From: Actinomycetota bacterium
Lineage (GTDB): Bacteria > Actinomycetota > Actinomycetes > Nanopelagicales > Nanopelagicaceae
DNA: 48,973 nucleotides
Reading direction: 5' to 3'
NCBI GenBank assembly: GCA_009699575.1
Contig: WLNY01000001.1
Span: forward strand, 66,211 to 115,183
Part shown: positions 18,450 to 27,682 of the stretch, piece after piece
Layout of the letters: every line of letters begins with the position of its first letter
Numbering within the stretch: position 1 is the stretch's first letter
Program-made: the position numbers and the translations under genes
The notes under the pieces: generated by a model
What the model was told of the DNA's origin: nothing
The model's database searches: none
Seen by the model: the letters and a program-made list of their open reading frames with translations, nothing else

Positions 18450-19867
18450 AAACGTATAGCTGGCATTCCCAAAAGAACCCGCTCGTCATTGCTCTTCTTG
18501 TTGCGCGCTTCAAATGCGTCGCCGCCTTTTGTGCGCGAAATCTTCCCACCATCTCCAATAAGGTAGTGAGCAGACGCCTCTGTAATATGTACTTCCACAA
18601 TATCGCCAGGGCGCGCATCATTTTCGTTTCCGAAATGTACGAGTCTAAAATCCTCGGTCTTACCTGTAAGGCGTGACTCTCGGAAATCTCGGCGACCCTC
18701 ATGATCGGCAACAAGTGCTTTCATCGTTTTGCCGATTGCTTCTGAATTAACCGAAAGAGATATCTTCTGTTGGTGTTCGTGTAAACGGGTATACCTTTCG
18801 CCAACTACTTCGGCGCTCACCTGATCAGGCATAGTTGCCGCAGGCGTCCCAGGTCTAATTGAATATTGATATGTGTAGGCAGCTGCGAATCGAGCCTGCG
18901 TAGCTAGATCAAGTGTTGCTTGAAAATCTGTATCTGTTTCACCAGGAAATCCAACGATGATATCTGTCGTGATTGAAGCGAGAGGAATTGCAGTACGTAC
19001 GCGATCTAGAATTCCAAGATAACGATCCGTTCGATAAGAGCGACGCATCATCTGCAAAATTCGATCTGAACCCGACTGCAACGGCATATGAAGGTGTGGC
19101 ATAGCGTTGGCAGTTTCTGCCATTGCTTCAATCACATCATCTGTGAAGTCGCGTGGGTGTGGTGACATGAATCTAACTCTTTCAAGTCCACCAATTTTTC
19201 CACAGTTTCGAATTAACTGAGCAAATGCACCCTTGTCCCCAAAATCAACTCCGTAGGCATTCACATTTTGACCAAGCAAAGTCACTTCAATTACGCCCTG
19301 ATCAACTAGCGCACGCACTTCAGTGAGAATATCTTGCGCTGGTCGATCTTTTTCAATACCTCGAAGTGTGGGAACAATACAAAATGTGCATGTGTTATTG
19401 CATCCGACTGAGACGGAAACCCACGCTGAATATGCGGAATGTCGTCTCGCAGGTAACGTGGAAGGAAAATGCTCAAGCGATTCCAGAATTTCAATTTGAG
19501 ATTCTTCCTCTATTCGTGCTCTTTCAAGCAACACAGGTAGAGACCCGACATTATGTGTTCCAAATACAACGTCAACGTACGGAGCTTTCTTTAAAATAGT
19601 GTCTTGATCTTTTTGAGCAAGACAGCCTCCAACAGCAATTTGCAGAGAGGGGTTAGCTTTCTTCTTCGGGGCCAAGAAGCTGAGATTTCCATAGAGTTTG
19701 TTATCGGCATTTTCTCGAACCGCACATGTGTTAAAAACGATTATGTCAGCGTCGGTTCCTTCAGGTGCTGGAATGTGTCCAGCAGCATCAAGTAAACCTG
19801 AGATACGTTCGGAATCGTGCACATTCATCTGACAGCCATATGTATGGACTGTGTAAGTGCGCGTCAT
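18446..19867 (-). CDS. miaB: tRNA-2-methylthio-N6-dimethylallyladenosine synthase
   Basis: Radical-SAM methylthiotransferase of 473 aa that adds a 2-methylthio group to i6A37 of tRNA. The N-terminal UPF0004 domain carries cluster cysteines C12 (TYGCQMN), C48 and C82. The radical-SAM cysteines are C156, C160 and C163 (GCNNTCTFC). A TRAM domain closes the protein (about 380-445). It is the first gene of the miaB-miaA-dapF-hflX run and starts 22 bp after the amidotransferase upstream. Confidence 0.96.
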   Translation of the reverse strand: MTRTYTVHTYGCQMNVHDSERISGLLDAAGHIPAPEGTDADIIVFNTCAVRENADNKLYGNLSFLAPKKKANPSLQIAVGGCLAQKDQDTILKKAPYVDVVFGTHNVGSLPVLLERARIEEESQIEILESLEHFPSTLPARRHSAYSAWVSVSVGCNNTCTFCIVPTLRGIEKDRPAQDILTEVRALVDQGVIEVTLLGQNVNAYGVDFGDKGAFAQLIRNCGKIGGLERVRFMSPHPRDFTDDVIEAMAETANAMPHLHMPLQSGSDRILQMMRRSYRTDRYLGILDRVRTAIPLASITTDIIVGFPGETDTDFQATLDLATQARFAAAYTYQYSIRPGTPAATMPDQVSAEVVGERYTRLHEHQQKISLSVNSEAIGKTMKALVADHEGRRDFRESRLTGKTEDFRLVHFGNENDARPGDIVEVHITEASAHYLIGDGGKISRTKGGDAFEARNKKSNDERVLLGMPAIRL

Positions 19868-19889
19868 AGTTCCAATCTTAACCTGAGTA

Positions 19890-20630
19890 CTACAGCGCTA
19901 TGACCTCAGCGGAGAGTGCAGAACGATCGACAACGAGCATGGTGTGATGTGGCAAAATCTCCCAGCCTGGTTGATTCCAACCTGTGGAGGCGACAAGTAC
20001 TCCTTCGCTGCTCTGCTTATATTTCAATTCATAGTAATCATCTGGTGCCCAGTCCGGAGCGCGATCAGGATGAAATTCACAGATAACTACCCAAGAGTTT
20101 TCAGTCATCACCATTGCATTAATGCTTGAGTAATCTACCGATGCTCTTATGAAATTAACTGCAGCCTTGCAACCTTCTACGAGACCGAGTTCTTCGATTT
20201 TGGTAACAAGGAAATAGAAATATCTCTCGCTATCAGTATCACCTTTTATCAGAGGCAATAAATCTGGTCGTATCGATGGCTCTAGCGCCTCTGGTGGAAA
20301 GAGTGCGCCGTTGTGAATAAAAGAAAAATCTTTATAGGCAAACGGGTGTGTATTGTTTTCATTTACTGGAAGACCCTTGGTTGCCCAACGAAGGTGCAAG
20401 AGTCCACCATCACTGGAATTGCCATGTATGACATCATCAAAAGTTTCACTCTCGACAGCAGCCTCGGCGGCTCTTTCCACATGCGGTAGGAGCTCATCAC
20501 GGTTAATCGTCGCGACGCCCCAACCATCGCAATGAACGGAGGAAAGGGTTACAAACTCCTCAAAATCAGCCCCCACGACCGAATCAAAGGTGCTTTTCTC
20601 TTTCGACACGTAGCCCATTAATCGACACAT
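19890..20630 (-). CDS. Class II glutamine amidotransferase (YafJ/EgtC-like)
   Basis: N-terminal-nucleophile amidohydrolase of 246 aa. The ATG at 20630 gives MCRLMGY, the canonical start, in which C2 becomes the catalytic N-terminal cysteine; an in-frame start 30 bp upstream would bury it and is rejected. Further GATase II motifs are [23 protein letters not shown] and FIHNGAL. Without a synthase domain, such proteins hydrolyse gamma-glutamyl amides, as EgtC does in ergothioneine synthesis. No egt gene is nearby. Instead it is divergent from a permease / GS-like / aldehyde dehydrogenase / SDR set, so it could remove the glutamyl group in that pathway. That role is inference. Confidence 0.85.
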   Translation of the reverse strand: MCRLMGYVSKEKSTFDSVVGADFEEFVTLSSVHCDGWGVATINRDELLPHVERAAEAAVESETFDDVIHGNSSDGGLLHLRWATKGLPVNENNTHPFAYKDFSFIHNGALFPPEALEPSIRPDLLPLIKGDTDSERYFYFLVTKIEELGLVEGCKAAVNFIRASVDYSSINAMVMTENSWVVICEFHPDRAPDWAPDDYYELKYKQSSEGVLVASTGWNQPGWEILPHHTMLVVDRSALSAEVIAL

Positions 20631-20711
20631 TTTACCTAAAACCCCTATCGCACACGTCACACTATGAAGTAGAAATGCTACCTCGGTATCCCCAACCGAT
20701 TCAGCACCATC

Positions 20712-20737
20712 TATCGCAGGTTAAATGACCTGCGATA
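20712..20737. promoter_or_regulatory. 26-bp palindromic element before the permease operon
   Basis: TATCGCAGGT (20712-20721) and ACCTGCGATA (20728-20737) are exact inverted arms around TTAAAT. The site ends 25 bp before the permease start and 13 bp before its Shine-Dalgarno, in the divergent gap shared with the class II amidotransferase. It looks like the operator of a dimeric repressor; it could also form a hairpin in the leader. No regulator gene is adjacent. Confidence 0.55.
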
Positions 20738-20762
20738 AAAGAGGCTTCAGGAGGAGTATATC

Positions 20763-22307
20763 TTGACTATCTTAAACGATGATGAAAAACGCTTAGCAGA
20801 GCTCGGTTACAAACAGGAGCTCAATCGAAGTTGGAGCAGCTTTTCGAACTTCGCGATCTCTTTCTCAATCATCTCTATCTTGGCTGGTTGTTTCACAACT
20901 TTTGCTCAAGCGTGGAATAACGGCGGTCCCGTAGCAATTTCAATTGGCTGGCCCCTTATTTCCCTCTTTATTCTTATAATCGGTTTTTGCATGTCAGAAC
21001 TTGCTTCGGCATATCCAACTTCGGGTGGTATTTACTGGTGGGCTTCCAAATTAGGCGGAGCAAAGGCCGGTTACTACACCGGATGGCTCAACCTCATTGG
21101 CCTCGTTTCAGTGACAGCATCAGTTGGTTATGGAGCGGCAAGCTTCCTTAACGTAATTTTGGGCTCGCAATTCCCAAGTTATGTAAATTTCCTTGGCGGG
21201 GATTACATCAAGCAACAATTCTTCTTATTCATTGCGATCATGACCTTCATTACCTTGATCAATGTGTATAGCGGACATTTACTCGCGGTCGTCAACAATA
21301 TTTCAGTGTGGTGGCACGTATTTGGCGCAGCTATTGTTGTCGGTATCTTGGTATTTGCTCCTTCGGAGCATCAAACACTCTCCTGGATGTTTACAACTAA
21401 AATAAATAGCTCAGGATTTGGTGACAATTCATACTGGCTCTACGTATTGCCACTTGGATTCTTGCTCACTCAGTACACCATTACTGGCTTTGACGCATCT
21501 GCTCACTTATCTGAAGAAACTCAAGACGCTCATATGTCAGCAGCTCGAGGAATTTGGAAGTCAATCTTCTATTCAGCAATCGGTGGATACATCCTGTTGA
21601 TGGCTTTCTTATTTGCAGCAACTAAAGTTGATGTGATTAGTTCATTTGACCCAGAAGTTAACCCCTTCGGTGGCGGATCTGTTATCGCAGTTCTTTACAC
21701 AGCACTTGGTGGAGGCGCGCTATTTAAGTTGGTCATGATTATCACCACTGCAGGGCAGATTTTCTGTGTGACAGCTTGCCTTACATCGTGTTCACGAATG
21801 ATGTATGCATTCTCCCGTGACGGAGCAGTACCCGGAGGAAATCGTTGGAAGAAAGTCAATAAGCATCATATTCCTGTAAATGCTGTTTTGATTTCTTCAG
21901 TTCTTGGCGTGATTCTCACCCTTCCAGCATTATGGAAGAGCCCGACGGGTGCACCAACAGCATTTTACGCCGTTGTTTCAGTCTGCGTGATTAGTTTGTA
22001 TCTCGCATTCTTGATTCCAATTTATCTTCGCCTCAAGGCTGGAGATTCATTTAAGGTCGGTCAATGGAACCTAGGAAAGAAATACAAGTGGATGGGAATT
22101 GTTGCTGTTGCAGAAATTGCAATTATTTCTGTGTACTTTGTGCTTCCATTCTCTCCAGCTGGAACTCCAGGAAATAAGGACTTTACCTGGACAGCTGTAA
22201 ATTATGCTCCTCTGATTACTGGTGGCGCACTCATCCTGCTCTGGATTTGGTGGCACCTCTCAGTTAAAAACTGGTTCACTGGACCAAAGCGCACTATTGA
22301 TGCATAA
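20763..22307 (+). CDS. APC-superfamily amino acid/amine permease
   Basis: Membrane transporter of 514 aa with about 12 hydrophobic segments. The N-terminal part (FSNFAISFSIISILAG, then ELASAYPTSGGIYWW) is typical of the ACT/GABA-choline permease branch of the APC superfamily, which imports amino acids, GABA or amines by cation symport. It starts with TTG at 20763, supported by a perfect AGGAGGAG 7-8 bases upstream. It is separated from the GS-like gene by a strong terminator, yet the gene order suggests that it imports the substrate of the downstream enzymes. The exact substrate is not deducible. Confidence 0.88.
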   Translation: MTILNDDEKRLAELGYKQELNRSWSSFSNFAISFSIISILAGCFTTFAQAWNNGGPVAISIGWPLISLFILIIGFCMSELASAYPTSGGIYWWASKLGGAKAGYYTGWLNLIGLVSVTASVGYGAASFLNVILGSQFPSYVNFLGGDYIKQQFFLFIAIMTFITLINVYSGHLLAVVNNISVWWHVFGAAIVVGILVFAPSEHQTLSWMFTTKINSSGFGDNSYWLYVLPLGFLLTQYTITGFDASAHLSEETQDAHMSAARGIWKSIFYSAIGGYILLMAFLFAATKVDVISSFDPEVNPFGGGSVIAVLYTALGGGALFKLVMIITTAGQIFCVTACLTSCSRMMYAFSRDGAVPGGNRWKKVNKHHIPVNAVLISSVLGVILTLPALWKSPTGAPTAFYAVVSVCVISLYLAFLIPIYLRLKAGDSFKVGQWNLGKKYKWMGIVAVAEIAIISVYFVLPFSPAGTPGNKDFTWTAVNYAPLITGGALILLWIWWHLSVKNWFTGPKRTIDA

Positions 22308-22325
22308 ATAGCCTCTACTAAAAAG

Positions 22326-22360
22326 AAAAACCCCTCTGCAATTTTTGTAGAGGGGTTTTT
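22326..22360 (+). terminator. Intrinsic terminator after the permease
   Basis: A 15-base A/C-rich arm (22326-22340) pairs with 22346-22360 around a 5-base loop, with one G-T wobble and a C/T-rich core next to runs of A and T. Because both flanks are A/T runs, it can terminate in either direction. This is the clearest intrinsic terminator in the window, and it splits the permease from the GS-like gene. Confidence 0.85.
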
Positions 22361-22400
22361 CTCTATAGAAATTGGGTTGACGAATTGGTAGTGTCACCCA

Positions 22401-23759
22401 ATGAGTAACTTATCTATTGGTGAACTTCGTGCAGCAATCGAATCAGGTGCAATAGACACAGTCGTAGTTGCAATGACTGACATGCAAGGAAGGCTCACTG
22501 GTAAAAGAATCCACGGTGATTTCTTTCTTAATGAAGTACTCAAGCACGGCACGGAGGGCTGCAACTATCTCCTAGCTGTCGACATGGATATGAATACAGT
22601 TCAAGGGTATGAAATGTCTTCATGGGAACGTGGTTACAGCGATTTTGAACTCGCTCCAGATTTTGACACTTTGCGTTTAATTCCATGGCAAGAAGGCGCA
22701 GCACTCGTTCTTGCCGATGTTAATTGGCTTGACCACTCCCCTGTAGTCGCATCTCCCAGACAAATCCTTCGCAAGCAGATTGAGAATCTGAAGAATGCTG
22801 GCATGCAAGCAATGTGTGGAACTGAACTAGAATTTGTTGTATATAAAGACACTTACGAAGAAGCGTGGGACAAGGCTTATCGCAATCTCACTCCAGTGAA
22901 TCAATACAACGTTGATTATTCGATTCTAGGCGGATCTCGAATCGAACCACTGCTTCGGGAGATTCGCCTCAATATGGCTGCTGCAGGAATGACGGTTGAA
23001 TCAGCTAAAGGCGAATGCAACCTAGGCCAGCATGAGATTGCATTTAAATATTCAGATGCACTCTCAAATTGCGATAATCATGTCATTTATAAAAATGGAG
23101 CCAAAGAGATTTCTTCTGAAATGGGGTACGCACTTTCATTTATGGCAAAACCAAATGACCGTGAAGGAAATTCCTCCCATATTCATCTCTCTTTCCGAGG
23201 TCTCGACGGTTCAATGGTTATGACAGATGATGCAGATACAGAGCACGGGATGAGCGACATTGGTCGCCAATTCATTGCCGGTCAATTAATGCATATGCGC
23301 GAACTCTCACTACTTTTTGCGCCAAATATAAATTCATATAAGCGATATGTTCCTGGTTCATTTGCTCCGACCGCAATTCGTTGGGGCCGAGATAATCGCA
23401 CATGCGCTTTTCGTCTTGTAGGACGTGGCGCTAGCTTAAGACTTGAAAATCGTATTCCAGGTGGCGATGTCAATCCATATCTTGCAGTGGCTGGAATTAT
23501 CGCTGCAGGACTTGATGGCGTCACAAAGAAACTCGCACTTGAGCCGGCATTTCAGGGTAATGCCTACGCATCGGACTCTCCACGCGTTCCCTCTTCTATG
23601 CAGGAAGCCCTTGATCTATGGGAAAACAGTGCGTGGATTAAGGAAACTTTTGGTGCTGAAGTACAAGCACACTACGCAAATTATGCTCGGGTGGAAATAT
23701 CTGCCTATGGCAAAGCTATTACCGATTGGGAACTCTTCCGCAACTTCGAAAGGTCTTAA
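22401..23759 (+). CDS. Glutamine-synthetase-like ligase (probable gamma-glutamyl-amine synthetase)
   Basis: GS-fold enzyme of 452 aa. The catalytic set is visible: GTELEFVVYKD with a metal glutamate, GECNLGQHEIAFKYSDAL, the ATP/metal histidine motif GNSSHIHLSF, and SLRLENRIPGGDVNPYLA. It lacks the adenylylation-site region of true GlnA, and its N-terminal MTDMQGRLTGKRI loop is of the type found in PuuA, GlnA3 and GlnA4 relatives, which ligate glutamate to polyamines, ethanolamine or similar amines. Downstream, ALDH and SDR genes follow closely (ALDH start 5 bp after the stop). I infer a gamma-glutamylation route for amine catabolism. Primary glutamine synthesis is unlikely. Confidence 0.85.
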   Translation: MSNLSIGELRAAIESGAIDTVVVAMTDMQGRLTGKRIHGDFFLNEVLKHGTEGCNYLLAVDMDMNTVQGYEMSSWERGYSDFELAPDFDTLRLIPWQEGAALVLADVNWLDHSPVVASPRQILRKQIENLKNAGMQAMCGTELEFVVYKDTYEEAWDKAYRNLTPVNQYNVDYSILGGSRIEPLLREIRLNMAAAGMTVESAKGECNLGQHEIAFKYSDALSNCDNHVIYKNGAKEISSEMGYALSFMAKPNDREGNSSHIHLSFRGLDGSMVMTDDADTEHGMSDIGRQFIAGQLMHMRELSLLFAPNINSYKRYVPGSFAPTAIRWGRDNRTCAFRLVGRGASLRLENRIPGGDVNPYLAVAGIIAAGLDGVTKKLALEPAFQGNAYASDSPRVPSSMQEALDLWENSAWIKETFGAEVQAHYANYARVEISAYGKAITDWELFRNFERS

Positions 23760-23764
23760 ATTCT

Positions 23765-25123
23765 GTGTCTCTCACCTATGACGTAATTAATCCAGCAAAT
23801 GAATCTGTTGTTACTACAGTGGCTCTTCTAAATCTTGAACAAACCGATGCCGTTATTGCACAGGCATCGAAAGCATTTGAATCCTGGCGCACCATCGCGC
23901 CCGGTGATCGCGCACGCTTATTAAGGCGTTTCTCCGAAGTTGTCTCCGCGCATCGAGAAGAACTTGCACAGATTGAAATTACTAATGCGGGTCACACGCG
24001 TGGCAATGCTCTGTGGGAGGCGGATAACGTTGCTAATACCTTGATGTATTTTGCAGCCGCACCTGAAAGGTTATTCGGTCGACAAATTCCAGTCCCCGGT
24101 GGAATTGATATCACTTTTAAAGAACCGCTTGGTGTTGTTGGAATAATTGTTCCCTGGAATTTTCCAATGCCAATAGCAGGCTGGGGATTTGCACCAGCCC
24201 TTGCCGCGGGCAATACCGTTGTTATTAAGCCCGCCGAGTACACCCCATTGAGCGCTATTCGATTAGCTGAATTGGCTCTCGAAGCTGGAATTCCAGAAGG
24301 CGTCTTTAACGTTCTCCCTGGAAAAGGAAGTATCGTTGGAAATCGTTTCGTGACACATCCTCTAGTTAGAAAAGTTGTTTTTACAGGTTCTACCTCAGTT
24401 GGTAAATCAATTATGGCGGGCTGTGCGGATCAAGTAAAACGAGTAACACTTGAACTCGGTGGAAAAAGTTCTAATATTATTTTCGCAGATGCCGATATCG
24501 CGAAAGCTGCCGCAGGTGCCCCCGGTGCAGTTTTTGATAATGCCGGACAAGATTGCTGTGCGCGGTCCCGGATACTTGTACAAAAATCAGCATTTGATTC
24601 CTTCATGGAACATTTCGAAATCGCAGTTAAGAAGTTCCGAGTTGAAGATCCCAATCTTGCGACTGCCGATATGGGTCCACTCATTTCTAAGAAGCAATTT
24701 AACGCGGTGGAATCTTTTCTCGATGAACCAGTTGCCTTTACTGGCACAGCGCCAAGTGGCCCTGGATATTGGATGCCACCAACTGTGTTGCTTCCAAAAA
24801 ATACTCAATCTCGATCCTGGCGCGAGGAAATTTTCGGCCCTGTCGTCTCTGTCATGACATTTGATGATGAATCAGAAGCTATTACTATGGCTAACGACAG
24901 TGAATATGGCCTATCTGGATCTATCTGGACGAGAGATATTGGACGCGCCCTTCGTGTTTCGCGTGGTGTAGAAACAGGTGCGCTCTCGGTCAACTCCAAC
25001 TCTTCTGTTCGTTTCTGGACTCCATTTGGTGGATACAAACAATCCGGTTTAGGTCGAGAACTTGGACCGGACGCACTTGATTCATTCACCGAAGTGAAGA
25101 ACGTATTTATATCTCAAGATTAA
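23765..25123 (+). CDS. NAD(P)+-dependent aldehyde dehydrogenase
   Basis: ALDH-superfamily enzyme of 452 aa. Seen: VGIIVPWNFPMPI (cofactor-binding start), the FTGSTSVGK stretch, LELGGKSSNIIF with the general-base glutamate, and the thiol nucleophile at C264/C265 (QDCCARSR). The E-F-G-P-V segment EEIFGPVVSVM and a normal C-terminus follow. The GTG at 23765 is used rather than a TTG at 23726, because the latter would sit inside the GS-like gene and add residues outside the family. It probably oxidises the aldehyde formed from a gamma-glutamylated amine or amino alcohol; the precise substrate is inferred from context only. Confidence 0.88.
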   Translation: MSLTYDVINPANESVVTTVALLNLEQTDAVIAQASKAFESWRTIAPGDRARLLRRFSEVVSAHREELAQIEITNAGHTRGNALWEADNVANTLMYFAAAPERLFGRQIPVPGGIDITFKEPLGVVGIIVPWNFPMPIAGWGFAPALAAGNTVVIKPAEYTPLSAIRLAELALEAGIPEGVFNVLPGKGSIVGNRFVTHPLVRKVVFTGSTSVGKSIMAGCADQVKRVTLELGGKSSNIIFADADIAKAAAGAPGAVFDNAGQDCCARSRILVQKSAFDSFMEHFEIAVKKFRVEDPNLATADMGPLISKKQFNAVESFLDEPVAFTGTAPSGPGYWMPPTVLLPKNTQSRSWREEIFGPVVSVMTFDDESEAITMANDSEYGLSGSIWTRDIGRALRVSRGVETGALSVNSNSSVRFWTPFGGYKQSGLGRELGPDALDSFTEVKNVFISQD

Positions 25124-25171
25124 TTCAATTCTCCTCCGCACACACATCTACAACAGAAAAGGAACATGTAC

Positions 25172-25945
25172 ATGACTAAACGTCTTGAAGGTCGAGTTGC
25201 AGTTATAACTGGCGCCGGAAGTGGAATTGGATTGGCAACAGCCAAGCGCCTAGCAAGTGAGGGTGCGAAGATTGTTGCAGTGGATATGAATTCTGAATCA
25301 GGCCAGGCTGCGGCAGATGTGACAGGAGGAATCTTTGTTAAAGCAGATGTAACAAATTCAGCCGAAGTTGAAAATATGTACAAAGTTGCCTTTGACACCT
25401 ACGGTCGCATTGATATCGCATTTAATAATGCTGGCATATCTCCCCCTGATGATGACTCCATTTTGACAACAGGTTTAGATGCGTGGGAGAGAGTTCTACG
25501 CGTAAACACAACATCTGTTTTTCTCTGCTGTAAATATGTACTCCCATACATGCAAAAAGCTGGCAAGGGTTCCATTATTAACACTGCTTCATTCGTAGCC
25601 ACTATGGGAGCAGCAACATCCCAGATTGCCTATACCGCTTCTAAGGGTGGAGTGTTATCCATGAGTCGTGAATTGGGAGTGCAGTTCGCTCGTGAAGGTA
25701 TCCGCATTAATGCTCTCTCGCCTGGGCCTGTAAATACACCACTTCTCCAGGAGTTATTTGCAAAAGATAAGGAACGAGCAGCTCGACGACTAGTTCATAT
25801 TCCAATGGGTCGATTTGCTGACGATACAGAAATTGCAGCAGCTGTTGCTTTCTTGGCTAGTGATGATTCTTCATTTATTACTGCTTCAAACTTCCTTGTT
25901 GATGGAGGAATCTCTGGAGCGTATGTGACTCCATTAGATATGTAA
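25172..25945 (+). CDS. SDR-family NAD(P)-dependent dehydrogenase
   Basis: Classical short-chain dehydrogenase of 257 aa with the cofactor motif TGAGSGIG, the NNAG strand motif (FNNAGISPP), and catalytic S-Y-K with Y154 and K158 (YTASKGG). The ATG at 25172 sits 8 bases after AAAGGA and is preferred to the ATG two codons earlier. It follows the aldehyde dehydrogenase by 48 bp. In this context an alcohol-to-aldehyde oxidation feeding that enzyme is attractive, but SDRs are too diverse to assign from sequence alone. Its stop is 6 bp from that of the convergent amidotransferase gene. Confidence 0.86.
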   Translation: MTKRLEGRVAVITGAGSGIGLATAKRLASEGAKIVAVDMNSESGQAAADVTGGIFVKADVTNSAEVENMYKVAFDTYGRIDIAFNNAGISPPDDDSILTTGLDAWERVLRVNTTSVFLCCKYVLPYMQKAGKGSIINTASFVATMGAATSQIAYTASKGGVLSMSRELGVQFAREGIRINALSPGPVNTPLLQELFAKDKERAARRLVHIPMGRFADDTEIAAAVAFLASDDSSFITASNFLVDGGISGAYVTPLDM

Positions 25946-25951
25946 AATAAA

Positions 25952-26680
25952 TTAGGCGCTTTTAATTGGCGCGGTTGCGATTCGATCAAGAAATTGATCA
26001 ACTAAATCGTAACCGCGCTGATTTGTTTCATTTTCTATTCCCTTGGTTTGCTCTCGAAGAGCCTTCACGTCAACGCCTTCACTCTCCACTTCGGCGCATC
26101 CGCCTTCCATCTCCAGCCATAAATCAAGGACGTGCAGATCAATTTCAGGATGAAATTGCACTCCTAGTGTGCGACCAAAGAAAAATGCTTGCGAACATAA
26201 ATCATTTCGAGCCACCTCGGTTGCCCCTGGTGGCACAGTAAAGCGATCCCAGTGATATTGAAACCATGGTCCTGTTGGTATCAACTCTCTATCATCGCTC
26301 TCAATTTCATACCACCCAAGTTCCCCGCGAGGAGCTCTGGCTACTGAACCACCAAGAACTCGAGCCATGAGCTGTGCCCCGAAGCAAATGCCTAGAATTG
26401 GGATTCCAGCGTTGTGTACTTCCTTCATTTTCTGCAACTCTGGAATTAACCAATTTCCGATTCGTTCATCCTCATAGGCGCCATAGGGAGCGCCCATCAC
26501 AACAATGACGTCGAAAGTTAATAAATCAGGCCAGATTGGTGAAACGTTCGGCTCGGAAATATCTTCCTTGCCAACGATAATAAAACGAGAAATTTCATAT
26601 CCTCGTTTTTCGAATTGAGCCCAGATTGGCCCACCTTCGCTGACGTAGTCATGCTCTATAAATAGTACGCGCGCACTCAT
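25952..26680 (-). CDS. Class I glutamine amidotransferase-like protein
   Basis: Single-domain type 1 GATase of 242 aa resembling the amidotransferase half of GMP synthase. The triad is present: C99 (GICFGAQLMA), H177 and E179 (GVQFHPEID). Proteins of this free-standing type include gamma-glutamyl hydrolases such as those of the polyamine (Puu) and isopropylamine routes, as well as enzymes of unknown substrate. It overlaps the upstream desaturase by 4 bp, so it is co-transcribed with that gene, yet it meets the amine cassette tail-to-tail with a 6-bp gap. It is therefore either a desaturase partner or the deglutamylase of the cassette; neither is proven. Confidence 0.82.
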   Translation of the reverse strand: MSARVLFIEHDYVSEGGPIWAQFEKRGYEISRFIIVGKEDISEPNVSPIWPDLLTFDVIVVMGAPYGAYEDERIGNWLIPELQKMKEVHNAGIPILGICFGAQLMARVLGGSVARAPRGELGWYEIESDDRELIPTGPWFQYHWDRFTVPPGATEVARNDLCSQAFFFGRTLGVQFHPEIDLHVLDLWLEMEGGCAEVESEGVDVKALREQTKGIENETNQRGYDLVDQFLDRIATAPIKSA

Positions 26681-27645
26681 TTTTGGATACGAATTGGCTC
26701 TTGTCCTCGGGCGATAAGCCTCTCAAAATGATGATCTCTCTTCTCGTTGAAACGATCTGACTCAGCTCGCGTCTTCGATAGAAATTCTGAAAGTTCTTCT
26801 CTCGCTTTGAGTCCAACCTCAGTGAGATCAGTGCGTTCAAAAACATTCCAAGCACGAAGCACGGGAGCGATTACTTCATCAAGGTGTTGTTGCATGTCAT
26901 ATATTCCAGCCAATGCAATCTGAACTGCTTTGCGTCCAAACCCTGGCATATTGGCTCCAGGCATGTCGAAATTAGTCACAACATCTGTTATCGCGCGCAT
27001 TGCGGCATCTGGCTCTAAATCAAGAGCTGCGTTTAAAGTATTACGATAGAAAATCATGTGCAGGTTCTCATCCAAAGCGACTCGTTGCATCATTGACTCG
27101 GCAATTGGGTCATCTGAAATTTTTCCTGTATTGCGATGCGAAATTCGGGTAGCTAGTTCCTGAAATGAAACATATGCAATTGTATGCAACATGTCATTTT
27201 CATACGGCGTTTGATAGCCCAACGACATATGTGCCATCCGAAGGTCTTCCAATTCATACGGATCGACGCCACGAGTCGCCATCAAATAATCTCGAATCAC
27301 AATACTGTGGCGAGCTTCCTCGGCAGTCCATCGTTCAATCCAGTTACCCCATGCGCCATCGCGCCCCATTGAGAGGGCAATTTCAGTGTGATAACTCGGT
27401 AAATTATCTTCAGTGAGTAAATTAAGAACTAACGAATCCTGAGCAACAGGTGTCAAACGAGAATCTTTCGCTTCCCACGCATCACCATTGAGTGGACCGG
27501 CATAGGTGCGTCCTTCACTCCACGGAACATACTCGTGTGGATACCAATTTTTCTGAATGCTTAGGTGGCGCTCGAGTTCGATGCCCACAACCGGTTCAAG
27601 GTCGCGAATGAGTCGCGATTGAATCGCTTTGGAGTCCGAAGTCAT
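26677..27645 (-). CDS. Acyl-[acyl-carrier-protein] desaturase
   Basis: Ferritin-like soluble di-iron desaturase of 322 aa that introduces a cis double bond into acyl-ACP for membrane lipids. All metal ligands of the plant stearoyl-ACP desaturase pattern are in place: E79 (TEDNLP), E110 and H113 (TAEEARH), E163 (SFQELATRISH), E193 and H196 (DENLH). It belongs to the actinobacterial DesA group. It starts 37 bp after trmD, so it may be read as part of the rpsP-khpA-rimM-trmD transcript, and its stop overlaps the class I amidotransferase. Confidence 0.9.
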   Translation of the reverse strand: MTSDSKAIQSRLIRDLEPVVGIELERHLSIQKNWYPHEYVPWSEGRTYAGPLNGDAWEAKDSRLTPVAQDSLVLNLLTEDNLPSYHTEIALSMGRDGAWGNWIERWTAEEARHSIVIRDYLMATRGVDPYELEDLRMAHMSLGYQTPYENDMLHTIAYVSFQELATRISHRNTGKISDDPIAESMMQRVALDENLHMIFYRNTLNAALDLEPDAAMRAITDVVTNFDMPGANMPGFGRKAVQIALAGIYDMQQHLDEVIAPVLRAWNVFERTDLTEVGLKAREELSEFLSKTRAESDRFNEKRDHHFERLIARGQEPIRIQK

Positions 27646-27682
27646 GTGCTCACCGTAGGGCTTTTAAGAGGTTACTGACTAG

